This document shows positions 1-12,559 of a DNA stretch of 64,000 nt, in pieces (within the stretch, counting starts at the first letter, position 1; each line of letters starts with the position of its first letter). This DNA is from Sipunculus nudus (lineage: Eukaryota > Annelida > Sipuncula > Golfingiida > Sipunculidae). The notes below the pieces were generated by a model, which ran no database searches, had not been told where the DNA came from, and saw only the letters and a program-made list of their open reading frames with translations. A program made the translations under genes and the position numbers. The DNA lies in the NCBI GenBank assembly GCA_026874595.1, contig CM049322.1, positions 53,719,386 to 53,783,385 of the forward strand, written 5' to 3'.

Positions 1-1325
1 TCAAGGTTAAGACACCTGCCGTAATCACCGCTGACCTCCGACTTAATGAGCCAAGATACGCAACATTACCCAATATCATGGTGGGTACCAAGTTTTCAAA
101 GTTTGGAATTTTTATCCCAAAACCATATAGGCCTGTGAACTGTGAGGGCCCTTAGAATTGATATCATTTCTTTACATGTGATTCAGTTCTCATTTCAGTT
201 CAAATTTAAGTATTAAATTTTAGGCTTTTTGTAAATATGAGCAATTTCACCAGAATGGATTTAAGTAGACTGAACAAGTAAAAGAAAAATATAGCTCTCC
301 TTCTATTTGTCACTGGTCCACCAGTGAACACTAAAGTAGATTTAGGGCACATGCGCGTTAAAGAGCTTAGTACTTGCAGACTGCTCCATCAAATCAGAGA
401 GCTCACAGAGGACTCCAGGATGCTAAATGAAAGTGGATATTTATTGACAAAACTGAATTTTCAGGATATTTGTATTATCAACATATTTATCTGATTTTAT
501 GTTAACCACTGAATCATAGGTATAGTGAGCATTTTAGTACTTTAATAATATCAGCATGCAAACACTCCAACTGTGCATTAAAAAACCCTTGTTTGACTAG
601 TACAGTGGAACCCACCATTAGACCACCAAATACCGAGTGCCAACATATGGGCCATGGAGAGTGCCTCGTATTAGTTATTAAAACTAGTTGTACAATCCAT
701 GTAAAATAAATAAAGTTTATATCAACACTTGTCTGTTAAGATCACCCTTGGGTGAACCGAATGCTTTACATTGAACATTACTGACATGTCTGGTAATACA
801 GTTTACATGATACAGCTGTTTCCAGAATTGTTGAAGATGTTAATGCAAGTTGATTGTGTAGTGACATTTGTTGTGATCAATACAACATTATGCAAAATAA
901 TAACTTTGATGAATGGAGGGATTAACCACTTTTCCATGCTGATATTAGAAATAAGTGCCAAGGGATCTTTAGTCACATGTTGTCCATATTTACTGACCAT
1001 GCAAGTGGGTTAGTGACTGAATCAAATATCAGGCCAAACAGGCTTAAATCTGTCATTGTTGGCAGGGTTTATTCCTATGCACAGTAGTTGACACTGCGCT
1101 GGAGGTTGGATGTGTTTATTATAGACTGATACATTTTGATATATTTGTTTATAGAAAGCAAAGAAGAAGCCGATTGTAAAGAAGAAGCCTGCTGATCTCG
1201 GTGTAGACATTAGTCCCCGACAAGAGGTCCTTTCTGTAGAGGATCCGCCAGTACGAGAGGCAGGACAGAAAGTCGAAAATGTGGAGGAACTCGTCGAAAA
1301 ACTGAAAGGAGCTGGACTTGTATAG
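1..1325 (+). CDS. ETFB: Electron transfer flavoprotein subunit beta, last two coding exons (partial)
   Basis: Coding exons are 1-80 (frame starts at base 3) and 1155-1325, with a GT donor at 81 and an AG acceptor ending at 1154; the stop is TAG 1323-1325. The first exon reads through [18 protein letters not shown] and the second begins [18 protein letters not shown] and ends in a leucine/lysine-rich helix ([13 protein letters not shown]). This closely follows the C-terminus of animal ETFB, including the [19 protein letters not shown] segment and the following SVEDPP motif. ETFB pairs with ETFA in the mitochondrial matrix and carries electrons from acyl-CoA and other dehydrogenases to ETF-ubiquinone oxidoreductase. 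The N-terminal exons lie before the window. The intron (81-1154) contains a truncated SINE. Identity is from conserved motifs and is nearly certain. Confidence 0.95.
630..722 (+). repeat. Truncated 3' end of a tRNA-derived SINE in the ETFB intron
   Basis: The stretch containing GCCATGGAGAGTGCCTCG, then a TTAGTTATTA-AACTAGTTGTACAATCC block and an AAATAAATAAAG tail, matches the 3' half of the complete SINE at 33711-33951 almost base for base. The tRNA-like head is missing, so this is a 5'-truncated copy. Confidence 0.8.
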
Positions 1326-1535
1326 AGACTTCTAGGAATTAGGGACTTTAGGACTAGACTATTTTTGTTCTTTGTCAGACCAGAACTAAAAAAATCCAGT
1401 CGTACAGTTATTTTGTAAAAACATTAATTGCACAATTTCAAAAGAGAGGGTCAGTACATTCAGTCTCCTTTATTTCAGTTCTGAGTTAAATTTGTTGCAC
1501 CTTTTTTTGAAGTCACACTGAAAGTATCTTTTCTA

Positions 1536-1732
1536 AATAAATATTGAATGGAGAAGAAAATGAAAATATGAAAATCACCACTAAGTTCATTCATTTTGAA
1601 TGCACTGAGAATTGTGGTGTGATGGACAATCAGAAATCAGATTTCCTACATTTATTAAGATTACAGAGATACTTTCATAAAGAGTGTTTATAAGTTTGCT
1701 TTCTCAATATTGAAAATTAATGCTAAAATAAA
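1536..1732 (+). promoter_or_regulatory. Candidate polyadenylation signals for ETFB
   Basis: Two AATAAA hexamers lie 3' of the ETFB stop, at 1536-1541 and 1727-1732. Either could end the transcript; a GT-rich stretch (CTGTGTCAACTG..GTGTTTTC) follows the second. Confidence 0.5.
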
Positions 1733-3440
1733 GCTCTGCCTGTGTCAACTGCCAGCAGTGTTTTCTTTACAAGTCCATATCAAAAATAGAATTTGATGAT
1801 ATTTGTAAGAATTTGAAAAATAAAATATATAAATATAGCACAGCACTTCATCAGCTTTTAAAATAACTTACTAATTTGATAAAACATTAATCAGGGAACT
1901 GTCCCATGATAAAATTCAGGGGTCATGTAATATCAGCAGTATCATGTTGAAATGCAGTGGTCGGGTAATATCAGCAGTCACATGGTAAAAAAGTGACCAA
2001 TATGAAAACCATTGTAATCACCTTGACTCAATGAGAAAAAATATGTCATCAAAGGTAAACTTTACTTTAGGCTACAGAAAAATATCATAAGAAACTGCCT
2101 TTTTCATACCTCCCAAATCTTATCAATTTTGATGGAATGGTCCAGCAAATGTAGTAAAAAAGATGTGCATTTAGCAAATCAAGCACATATCAGTAGTGAC
2201 CTTTGACCTTTCTTTAGTCTGTTTTTTTTATGTTATATTTTTATCATGTATCCCATGCTTGTCTCTCTGTTTTGTAAACGTGTACACCATGTTCTACCAG
2301 TATTAAATTTTCCTTGTGGAACTGCACATCAAAATTAAACAAACTTCTGGTACATTTAAAATCATATTTATTATTTTATATAGTTCTTGTCTTCCACAGT
2401 TTACAGGAGTTTCTTGATAAAAAAAATATGGATGTTGAATGTACCCATATGTTTACATCAATACAAGAAAAAATGTTAAAAAATTATACAATGTATGCTC
2501 CTTATGCTGTTGAGTAACGCAAGGCATTAATTTATGTTGTACAGATATTGATTGTATTCTAGCATGTGTTTCTGTTCTTTCTTGTCATCAAGGCCTAGAA
2601 CCATGTTTGTCTTGATGTTATAATTAATATCAAGGTGTGTCTATGTTGATTTTACAGCTCTGTAATTTGCTGATAAATTCAACATAAATTATGATCAATC
2701 TGGACATGGCTTTTAATAGAGAGGCAGCTTAAAATGGAGAAACTACAGTACACAAACAGAAAAGCTAAAAATAAAGAAATCATGTTCTTGCTTGTCACTG
2801 CTATAAGATGCTGTTATTCACTGTTCAAATACAAGTTCATGAAAACAGTATGTCTCTTTTGTTACTTCAGTCTGTGTGAAGCTATTGTGATTGGTTCACA
2901 TTTTGGCTTTGTCAGTGATAACAGTTCCTCTACTTATATATTTTATGACAAACTTATTTGGTCCACATATTCATATTGGATGGATTGTAGGGCTAATACA
3001 AGAAAAATGAGATTTCACATTTGACCAATTTTAACAAGTTTGACTCATTACAGAAATCCCATACAAAAAATGTACATGTTTAAAGAGAGAAAAAAAAGTA
3101 TGTACAGATCAGTTTGATTCTGATGTTTGCACATTTGTGAATGTATAACTACTGTAGATGTACGATTAGGGATAGCCTGGTCATACGAAGAATATTCACA
3201 CATTAACCCATATTTTATATGGACTCGTGTCTTATGCAGGGTTGGGGTCAAATACAGTGTGCCAAATACAAATGTAAATAGGATAGCTGGTCCCGTCCAA
3301 ATACAAAAACGAGTGACTGAATATAAATACAAATAAAGAACATCAAATACAATTACAAATACACAAATGAAGGTTATACAGAATATTTATTAATTTCCAG
3401 CGCCATAAATATTCATTATGTCTAAGGGAGAAGTGAAAAA
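1733..3440. other. Non-coding spacer after ETFB
   Basis: AT-rich sequence without a convincing open frame, splice-bounded exon or clear repeat boundary. Short open frames here look random in composition. A short run of related 'AAATAC(A)' words occurs at 3250-3370. Confidence 0.6.
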
Positions 3441-3462
3441 CCGGGCTTGGGGGGGGGGGGGG

Positions 3463-3617
3463 GACAAAGAGGAAAGTTAGACGGAGCAAGATCAGGTGAA
3501 CAATAGGTTGTTCCAGTACAGCAATGTTCATCTCAGCCATGATCTGCCTAGAACTCCTGGCGTTGTGAGCAGATGTATTGTCGCCATGAATCAAAGCCAT
3601 ATTGATCACGTTCGTCG
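3463..3617 (-). pseudogene. Mariner/Tc1-like transposase fragment, frameshifted
   Basis: On the minus strand the translation contains HGDNTSAHNAR followed about 30 residues later by YCSPDLAP, the catalytic-domain signature of mariner-type DDE transposases (HDNA.pHtA ... PYSPDLAP). The second half is in a different frame from the first, so at least one frameshift lies near 3510. Upstream transposase sequence is not recognisable and a 17-bp G tract abuts the 3' end. It is a dead fragment. Confidence 0.75.
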
Positions 3618-3635
3618 GTATGAAAAGCTTAAGCT

Positions 3636-4830
3636 GCGTGTCCACTTATGCGATACGGATGCGGATGCGTTTTAAATCGTGCAAATGGAATAAAGGAGTG
3701 TGTCCACTCAAGGAGTTTACAGGGATGGAGTATCAAGTGAGAGTCTGGCCGTGTCGGATGTTGCTGACGGGGGTCATAAAACTCGCTGCTCAATGGCACA
3801 CAGAGATGCCGCTGATAAGCCCGGAGCTAACTGATTCAGCGCGAGAGACCACCCTTCGGCGTGACTTCGGAACAGCTCGTTAGTTCCCGGAGACCACCAA
3901 TGTGAACTAACGCGAGACCCACGCGTGATCTCCGTTGCTATTAACAAAATAATTACAGGATTTTATAGTACCGGTATTTTTATTAATGTTTTGACAGGGA
4001 TGAGTAAGTTTCTCCCGAAATTTATCTCCGGTAGTACTTAATATAAATTTTTAAACAATCATAAATTTGAACACCATATTTTCATATGTGTGGGAAACGT
4101 GTGTGAAGGTTTCGTTGCTAATGACGCCTGAGCTATAGCTTGGCTGCGGTACATTTGGGCGATAATACGAGAACAACGCCGTCAGTGACAGAGCGGACAA
4201 TGGCTCGCTGTTATCCATCAAAATGAAAGTCATCCGAGCATAAGCTAAAAATTTTTTTTATCGTCGGAATACTATAATACATGGCCAGTTATTAATATAA
4301 GTCAGAAGTGTGGGAACTAATGGAATTTTTTATAATTCCGAAGTTATTCAGGGAAAGTAAGGTTTACACTTGCCAGTCGTCCGTCATGAATCACGGCATA
4401 AGTTGATGTAGAGTGTCCGCATCTATCAAAAAATTGGTCAAGTGATTCCTCAACACGAGACCTCTCTAGATATATTTGTTGCGCATAATTCTTGACAAAA
4501 CAAACCATTTGCGCATTCATAATTCTGGTCAATGTTATTCCAGTGATTTACTGCTCAGTTACTGGATATATCGCTCTCCGCTTCAGCGAGCTACAGCGGA
4601 CCGCAGAAGTAACATCTAGCAGGCTCGCTTTATCAAAGGCCGTGCCGCCGCTGCGCCTGACACCGCGGCACAATAGGCGTACAATAGAGTTAATGGGCTT
4701 ATCATGTCTTAATTGCAATTAGCGCACGACTGACACTCGCGACCTGGCAGGGCTTCTGACAGTTGTTACTCCAGTCCTGTAAACTCCTTGGTCCACTTAT
4801 GCGATGCGGAGTGCGTGCGGAAACGGATAC
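3636..4830. repeat. Unclassified repeat unit with both inverted and direct repeats
   Basis: AAGGAGTTTACAGG near 3710-3724 recurs inverted as CCTGTAAACTCCTT near 4776-4789. Just outside these, TCCACTTATGCGAT followed by a GCGG-rich stretch occurs in direct orientation near 3642 and 4793. The interior is more GC- and CpG-rich than the surroundings (GC-rich blocks near 3750-3930 and 4570-4690). No complete protein is recognisable. It may be a decayed DNA transposon or foldback element; the class is unknown. Confidence 0.5.
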
Positions 4831-5019
4831 GTTTTTTTGAAAACCGGACCATGTAGCCGCTCTCTCCATGTGACTTTTGTTTCCCAAAAAGCTCAAAGGG
4901 ATCAAGGGGTTTGTTCTGAAGGGCTGGAAGCCATTAAGAGGGCCGAAAAAAAAGATGCTGAGGGGCCTCCTAGAACAATTCTTCAAGCAGTGCATAGAAT
5001 TAAAGCGTGACAGAGAATG

Positions 5020-6530
5020 ACGGAAAAGTGCATGAGACTCAAAAGGGGGTTATACTGACAATAAAACATGTTGGGTATACGGAGAGCTTTACTTACTATA
5101 AAAACCATAATAAAATGAGTATAAAAGCGCGCTGATGACAGACTGGATCACGCTAAAAGATAGTCCGCCACGTACGGACTCCATTTATCTGTGATACGCT
5201 TGTATTGTTTACTATATATGTCAGCGCTGCAAGACTGCAGCAAGCTAAAAGATAAATATCATTGAGACATCATAAATATCATACAAATATCATAATTATC
5301 GAGATGCGTAAAATGCTGCGCAATTATAAAGTCAAGTGACTGTTGTTACTTGTCTAGTCTGGCTGAACAATAATAAAGTTCTCCGTACAAAACTAGGATG
5401 AGACTGGGTGGGGAAGCACTTGACAAGCGCAAAGCGCTAAATGCTAGGAAAGAATGAAGACGTGGCCGGCCTAGGTGACTGGAGGTGCGTGCGCAACTGA
5501 CCGCGAGTAACGCAGGTGCGTTACGCCCGAGTGTACAGAAACAGTATAAACACAATTTAAACCAAGTCTAAATTGTCCGTTACTTTGAAGGGGAAACCAT
5601 GTTCTTTGTTGTTTGGCATTGGAATGATTTTTTTGTGGCACCAGTCCCGTTAACTTTCAGGCACGCCTCGTAAACCCCTAGGCGTTGGTAAAAGCACAGG
5701 CAGGCACTGATCACGATGAATATACAACGTCCATTCTGGTGGTTGTAACTAAACAACACTGGGATTACATACCCTTGATGTCCTCTGAATCACTTAAGTA
5801 TATCCAAAGTGCGCTCATTAAACAAGGAAATTTATGAATGCTCTGATAAGATAAATAGTTGGATTCATTGGGTGGGATCGCAGGCATGTGAACATTTGAG
5901 TTGCGCCCCCCCCCCTATGTTTTTATCAAGCCTGAAAATAATTGGGACTTTAGGAAATTTTACCTGAATAGTGATAGCACCGTCGTCTGCATTCAGTTTG
6001 TACTGTGTCCACCAAAGATGTAAAGGGGCAAGGCAAAAATTAAAGAAAAAGTTACGATTGCAGATTTATGTTAAAATTTACCATTTGAACAGACTGCGTT
6101 CCTGAATGCCAAAAGCATATAATATTTATTTTGTCTGTGAAACATTCACAAATAATCGATCCCACTTGTATATAACATTTGAGGTACCCACCAAAATAAC
6201 CCATACACATTCGAAAAGGACATCTGGCAGCAAATAAGACGAACCAGAATTTGCAAAGGGCCATTTGCATATAAAGTGACCTTTAACCTTCCCCACATAT
6301 GAAACCGACCAATAAGGTTCGTCCCTTCGTGGTTTTTCCATTTGTCAACATTGCTGTGTTTACTAACAACTTACATGTATATAGATACACAAACTCGTAC
6401 GTCATGACACTATACAATCGCTTAATATTCCCGGTTTGTATATGTCTTCTTAGTTTAATGGACCTATATAACACTGTATTTTATTGTAATTTATCTACTA
6501 TTCGGCTTAAAGATGTGGTTCATAGGCATT
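5020..6530. other. Non-coding spacer
   Basis: No gene is supported. It holds a short poly-C tract near 5907 and, at about 6330-6400, a block ('TTTGTCAACATTGCTG.GTTTACTAACA') that recurs near 40295-40330, so part of it is an uncharacterised dispersed repeat. Confidence 0.5.
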
Positions 6531-6531
6531 T

Positions 6532-9500
6532 TTAGCTCAGCTGACTATAAGTCATCTGAGCTATAGTCGTGGTCCATTGTCCGTCGTCCGTCCGTCTGTC
6601 CGTCCGTCCGTCCGTCCGTAGATGTGGCACGTTTTGAAACCGTAAGACCTAGGAATCCAAAATTCAGCATAATGTTAGATGTCCCCAAGATCTCCTACCA
6701 AGCCGAAAACTGGGTCTTTGCGACTTTGTTCCTTTGAGAAATTAAGGAAAAACCTCAATTTTTTTATTAAAATCCTATTTTCACACTTCAGGACTGCCTA
6801 ATATCAAAACCACTCATCTGTTTTTCCTCATATTTACCATAAATAATCCTCTATATGGTTCCTATGTACATGCCAGAAATTGGGTCTGTATTATATAATT
6901 TAAAAAAGTTATGGGCCCAAACATAATGCATTTTGTAAATAATTAGGAAAAAAATTTGATCACTTAACACAAAACTTGTTAAAGCTAAGCACTTTTTTTC
7001 CAGTAATATAACTTTTATTAATCAAAATTAAATTGTATACCCAAAATTTGATCAAAATCTTTTAAATTTTTTGAAATATTAGCAAAAATAAAAAATTGGT
7101 ACCTTAAACTTTGCCCAACTTTGACCATGGCACGTTTTTTTCCTGTAACTGCTGTGGATTTAATTTTCAAAGCATGTTTTTGTTAGCATTTCAACTGTTA
7201 ACATTTAAAATTTGAAACCAGTTGATCAAAAACTGTAGATTTAATTCAAGTTTTCAAGCACCATGTCACATATTGTTTACATCAACCTAGTGTTATGCAG
7301 TTTGCTAGAGCTCAGCTCCCCAGCTTCAGCTCTAAGTTCCTTAAATTAGGCATACAGTAAGATGTCTCCAAAATCCCCTACCATGCCAAGAATTTGGTCA
7401 CCAGAACTTAATTCCTTCGAGATATTAATGAAAAACTTCATTTTTTCATTAAAAACCCTTTGTTACACTTCAGGACTGCCTAGTATCAAAACCACTGATC
7501 TGACTTTGATCATATATAATATACATATTTTTCTATACATTCGCTATGCACATGCCAGAAATGATGTCAGTATTGCGTTTTGTTTTAAGTTATGTGCCCA
7601 AACAAAATTGACTTTGTAAAAAGTCAGGAAAAATATTTACTCAGGTTTCATGAAAATTATTGAAGCTAGAGAATTTTTTTTTTAAGTATATAACTTTGTT
7701 TAATTAAGATTCAATTGTATACCCAAAATTAGATCTGTATTTTGTAAATTTTATAAGTTATTAGCATAAACATAAAATCAGTACCTGAAATTTTACCCAA
7801 CTTTGACCATGGCACATTTTTTCCCTGTGAGTACTGTTGATTTAATTTTCTCAGAATGTAAACATAAGTATTTAATGTGTTTAAATCTGAAATTTGAAAC
7901 TAAAAGGTTGAAAATTAGGCTAGTTATTGAATTTTATCTTGAGGGTCTATTGTAGTCACTTGCTTTGTTCCAGATGCAGGTAGGCCACTCCAGGTCACTG
8001 GAAGTCAGCTATGCCAGGGTTCCTGATTTGTTTCAGTCACTGGGGGAGATCCCCTGCTGTGACAGGTGTACAATTGTTCTCATATCACACCCCCTCCCAT
8101 TTGTATGCATGATGTGGTGTTACATGACAAGATTGAGATTTATGATGATGCAATTTAGAATTATGAATCAACGTTTATATTCAGAAATATATGTTATATT
8201 GGAAATGTATAAAAATTAAACTAAAAATAAAAAAATGAGGATCTAATACAAACATGTGTTCATTATTTTCGAGCCTCAGCAGAATTGGAGATCAGGCTTT
8301 GTTTGCCCTGAATGTTTATGCAAAAGAGTTGTTAATTCCATCTCTTCCCCCCCCCCCCCCCGGGCTGTCATTGATCCTTAGCACCTCACTGTCACTTGTG
8401 CACTGGGACATTAGTTATTATTGCAAATGTGTACAATTTTTTCAATTTGAAAGATAATTGGATTAGAAAAAAATTAAGATCTAATATTGAAACATATTCT
8501 TGCCCCAGGAGAATGGAACATAAAGTGATCAGCTCTTGTCTGTCCATCATCTCTCAATTATCATTAAATATATATACTAATTATGAAATTTTTCCTTTAA
8601 GCACTGTTGAAATAACTTTCATATGCTGTATGTGTATGGATTTAAGCCATTAAAGTCTGAAATTTGAAAGCAACTTATGTATTCAGATGTGTTATATTGC
8701 AGATGAAAAACTTTAAAATATTAAAATATATTATCAGCTTTGTTTGTCTAACAGTCTGTCTGTCCTTTTTTAAATATTATGTAATTGTGAATGGACTGTT
8801 TAATCCTGTAAGTATTGTTGAATTAAGTGGAAATCCTATATGTATATACACTATGTTAATACAGAGATGTTGTAACTCCCATCATTCCAGCCCTCCCCCC
8901 CCCCCCCCACAACCACCACCACCAGGTTCTTGCATCTGGGGACTGGAGACATCAGTTATATTTCAACTGTATACATTTTATAAAATAAAAATACATATAT
9001 TTAATAATATATATTATGTAAAATAGATCCAATTGAGCAAATGTGTAAACTACTGAACTGGCAACAAACTATCAAAAAGCCAGCCAATGATCATGGTAAT
9101 AATATACATCTTATGTTCACAAACTGCTCACATGCTTCAATTTTGACATTAGAGAATGCATGGTTTGGTCACAAAATATTATTTGCAACAATTTCTCACT
9201 CATCAATACAAACCAATCATGTCAACCAGCCATGGCATATATTACCTTTTCATCTTAGACTTGATCTCCATTATTATTTTAGATTTTTACCTTCAAGGCC
9301 AACTTCAGCTGAGCACAGTGACCCATATTTATAGCACCATGTCTTGAATGTTTACATCAAGTCATTGGTTAACAGTGTTCCAGGCTGTTACATAACACCT
9401 TCACTCCTTGCCTACTGCTTCTGTGATTGTCTGGGTCAGGCTGGGTCAGGCAGTAATTACCAGAGAGCCTTTCTCCTCTCTCTTTCCCTTTCTCTCTTTC

Positions 9501-11029
9501 TAGCTCTCTTTCTCTCTCTCTCTTTCTCTCTCTCTCACCCCTATGCCTCCCTTCCTCCCTCCACCCCATTATGTTGACAGGTACTATAAACCTAATTTAT
9601 TAGATATATATGTTGATGCAATTAAGAAATGTGAATCAACTGAAATATTCACATATATATGTTATACTCTAAATGTATAGTTACATTTTCAAACCTGGAA
9701 AAAAATGATGTTATAAAAAAGGGAATTTATGTAAAAATTGTTCATAATTTCCTGGCTCAGAAGAATGGGAATTAAAATTATTTGCTTTGTTTCTCTAGCT
9801 TTCTTGCCTGTTTTAAATATTTAATAATTATGAATAAACTTTTTTTTCCTGTAAGCTCTGATTAATTAAATTTCATATCCTGTACGTATATGCAAGGGTA
9901 TTGTAACTTCCACCATCCCCTTCCCCCACCCCACTAAGTCCTTGCTCCTTCGCACCGTCAACAATAGTGCTATTGCTATAGCATAAAATTTAATAATTTG
10001 AAGAAAATATATACAGAGAGACAGAGGCGTTGTAACTCCAAACGTAACCCCCCCCCCCCTCCATCAAGTCCTTCCGCCTGTGGAGTGGGGATTTTATAGC
10101 AACTGTATACATATCATAAAATGGAAAAAACAGTTTAATTAAAGTATAAATTAAAAAAATTGGATCTCATTAAACAAATGTGTTAAATGTTGAACTGTCA
10201 ACAGCCTGTCAAAAAGGTATCCAATGAAAGCGCAAGGTCAGATCTTAAAATATTATTTGCAACAATTTCTTCAATCATATCAACCAACCATAGCCTAGAT
10301 TACCTCTTTCTCTCAGACTTTATCTACATTTCATAATATTTTAGATTTTAACCTTCCAGGTGTTTAAGTACTGTTGAATGCTCCCTCTCTCTCTATCTCC
10401 TTTTCTCTCTACATCCAACCCTCCTTGCTGCCCACAGTTTCCTTCTCCGAACCCCATCCCAATGTCAGCCTCAGTAAACGAGAACAAGTTGAATCAGATA
10501 TATTCATATTTTTATATATTGTATAACTGTTTGTTGCCTATGTACGTGCCAGAAATTATGTCAATATTGTGTAATATGTAGATGTGGTGGGCATCAATAT
10601 AATGTACCTTGTCAAGACCTAAGAGATATCATGTCATACAGTCACAATTCATAAATCCACTCTTCAGCATAGTTAATAATAACATTATATATGTCAAATT
10701 GAAATCTTGCAGACTTCTATACACTACTTCAACAAATAGCCTTATCATCATTCTACCACTGCTTAGTGTACTGTCATTGCATTCATATTTGCTCAAATAT
10801 ATTGCTATTTTCAACAGCTCCCAAATAAATAAAAAATAAATCACTATATTTACTCCATATTAATCCATCAGTCAGGTAATTTCATACATGATTTACTCGC
10901 ATATTACATTATAATCCTTTATAATAGCCTAATAGGTCCATGATATTCATAAGGTTTGTCGACTAAATATAGTATCACAATGGTGATACATCATGATCAG
11001 CTGAGCGCCGTGACCCATAGGTCCCTTGT
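6532..11029 (+). mobile_element. Helentron-like element, family 3 (long copy)
   Basis: The 5' end has a hairpin with arms AGCTCAG (6534-6540) and CTGAGCT (6556-6562), followed by a (GTCC)n tract. The 3' end has GATCAGCTGAGC (10995-11006), an inverted copy of the 5' end, then the near-palindrome GACCCATAGGTC (11012-11023) and CCTTGTTT. An inner copy of the 5' terminus next to a 3' hairpin is the asymmetric arrangement known for Helentrons. The interior repeats itself at about 0.5-0.7 kb spacing (for example the 'CATGGCAC.TTTTTTCCTGT' block near 7128 and 7810) and carries poly-C tracts near 8350, 8886 and 10050 plus a CT-rich tract at 9470-9540. No helicase/Rep frame is present, so it is non-autonomous. 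Treating the whole 4.5 kb as one element is inference. Confidence 0.55.
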
Positions 11030-11588
11030 TTCATAAATCAGTGTGGGTGGGCGATTGTTTTTGTCTACCTTTTTATGTTTTGATAAAAATGTCATATGAT
11101 CAAGGGAAAGCATGATAACAGAATTTTTTGCTAAACAGGTAAAGCACTACATAACAAAAAAAAAATAAAAATTTTGATGCGGGGGGGGGGGGGGTGACGC
11201 AGGCGGTGCCTGAAAACGATACCTTTATTTGGCCTTACAGGCCCCTAGCAAGTGTCATAAAATATTATTTTGATGTATAACCTACTCGGAAAATGTAATA
11301 AATAAACAAATCCGTCACAGAGGCATCATGATGCATAAGCACTAGAATTCATCAATATGCACGATCGGACTTACATGAGCTACATACACTAGGCCTATAT
11401 CCAAGATAAATACCTCCGGGGTTATGATATGACAGCATACATGTGTGACTTTTATTTATTAATTTCAATATATTTATACAGGGTAGCCTGTTCAGTAAAG
11501 TTCAGTTAAATATTTGATGATCCTGATGATACCAGTTGGTGCCTGAGTAAGTTCGCAACATCGATATCAGTAGTCGACAAAAGCGCCC

Positions 11589-11591
<3 letters not shown>

Positions 11592-11631
<40 letters not shown>
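11592..11631. repeat. (TA)n microsatellite
   Basis: About 20 uninterrupted TA dinucleotides. A short (TG)n and a poly-G tract follow near 11668-11699. Confidence 0.95.
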
Positions 11632-11632
<1 letters not shown>

Positions 11633-12029
11633 TTATGAAAACAATACATGCACTTATCACAGGTGTATATGTGTGTGTGTGTTTGGGGGGGGGGGGGGGA
11701 TTGAAATAATAAGCACCGCGGAGGTACGTCCCCTGCCCAGCTGTCGTTTAGCTTATCGCATCGTCAATCAAACTATAATTTCCTTAATTTTTTACTTACT
11801 TGAGTGCATATTTAACCAAGATATGCCGTGACCCGCTAAAAAACGCCTTAAATATAAATTTTCAAACATTTCGTAGCGCCCGGGCCCGTTTCCATTGGTA
11901 CCAATAAAAAGGTTATCCACCACGGCCCATATATGCTCCGCCTTTTTAATCTTATTATTATAATTAGCCCCAAAACGCTCATTCACAGAAGGTCTCCCAT
12001 GCCCATGGTTGCGAGAGCTGTTTACAAGA

Positions 12030-12193
12030 TAATAATGACGTCACAATTAAAGGTCGATGATCGACCTATGACGTCGCAATGACTGGCGTCATCAACTGGA
12101 ATCGCTGTGCTCCATTGATGAATATACCGCAGTCATTGTGAACTGTCTGGCCATATTTTGGATTATTTGTCTCTTACGAATTACGTGCTAGGT
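12030..12193 (+). promoter_or_regulatory. Possible promoter with CRE cluster and 5' splice donor
   Basis: The full CRE TGACGTCA is at 12036-12043, a second near-CRE TGACGTCG at 12069-12076, and TGGCGTCAT at 12084-12092. Between them is the near-perfect palindrome AGGTCGATGATCGACCT (12051-12067). A good splice donor (TGCTAG then GTAAGA) lies at 12191/12192. This could be a non-coding first exon and promoter for OLAH, whose first coding exon begins 1.9 kb downstream; no transcript evidence is available. Confidence 0.35.
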
Positions 12194-12559
12194 AAGACAT
12201 CATTATTTATTCAGTAGTCGGAGGAATGGCTCCTGCAGCCTATGGCCTAGAACTCTTTGGTCTATCTCCTTTGTATACAAAAAATCCCGGAAAACATCCC
12301 GACATTAGTACTGATACAGACTATCCTTTTGGCAGATCGAGCTCTGCCAAATTATGCAGATTTTGTGCTTGTCAGATGATTTACGGTTTACAATGCCAAT
12401 TAAAGGTCACCTGATTGGTTACTCGTTTGTCCAATGCTTATGATTATTCATTGAATGAATATGCGATTAAGGTTACATGGAGTTCATGGATATAGGTCAA
12501 TTATCTCACAAACTGCAGTCGGAGAGTGAAAGTAACAGACACTTTCAGCTCTCGGTTAC

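Noticed and set aside
11792-11986. 64-codon minus-strand frame with balanced composition
   Set aside because: No ATG start, no recognisable domain, no clear splice partners; might be a relic but cannot be supported.
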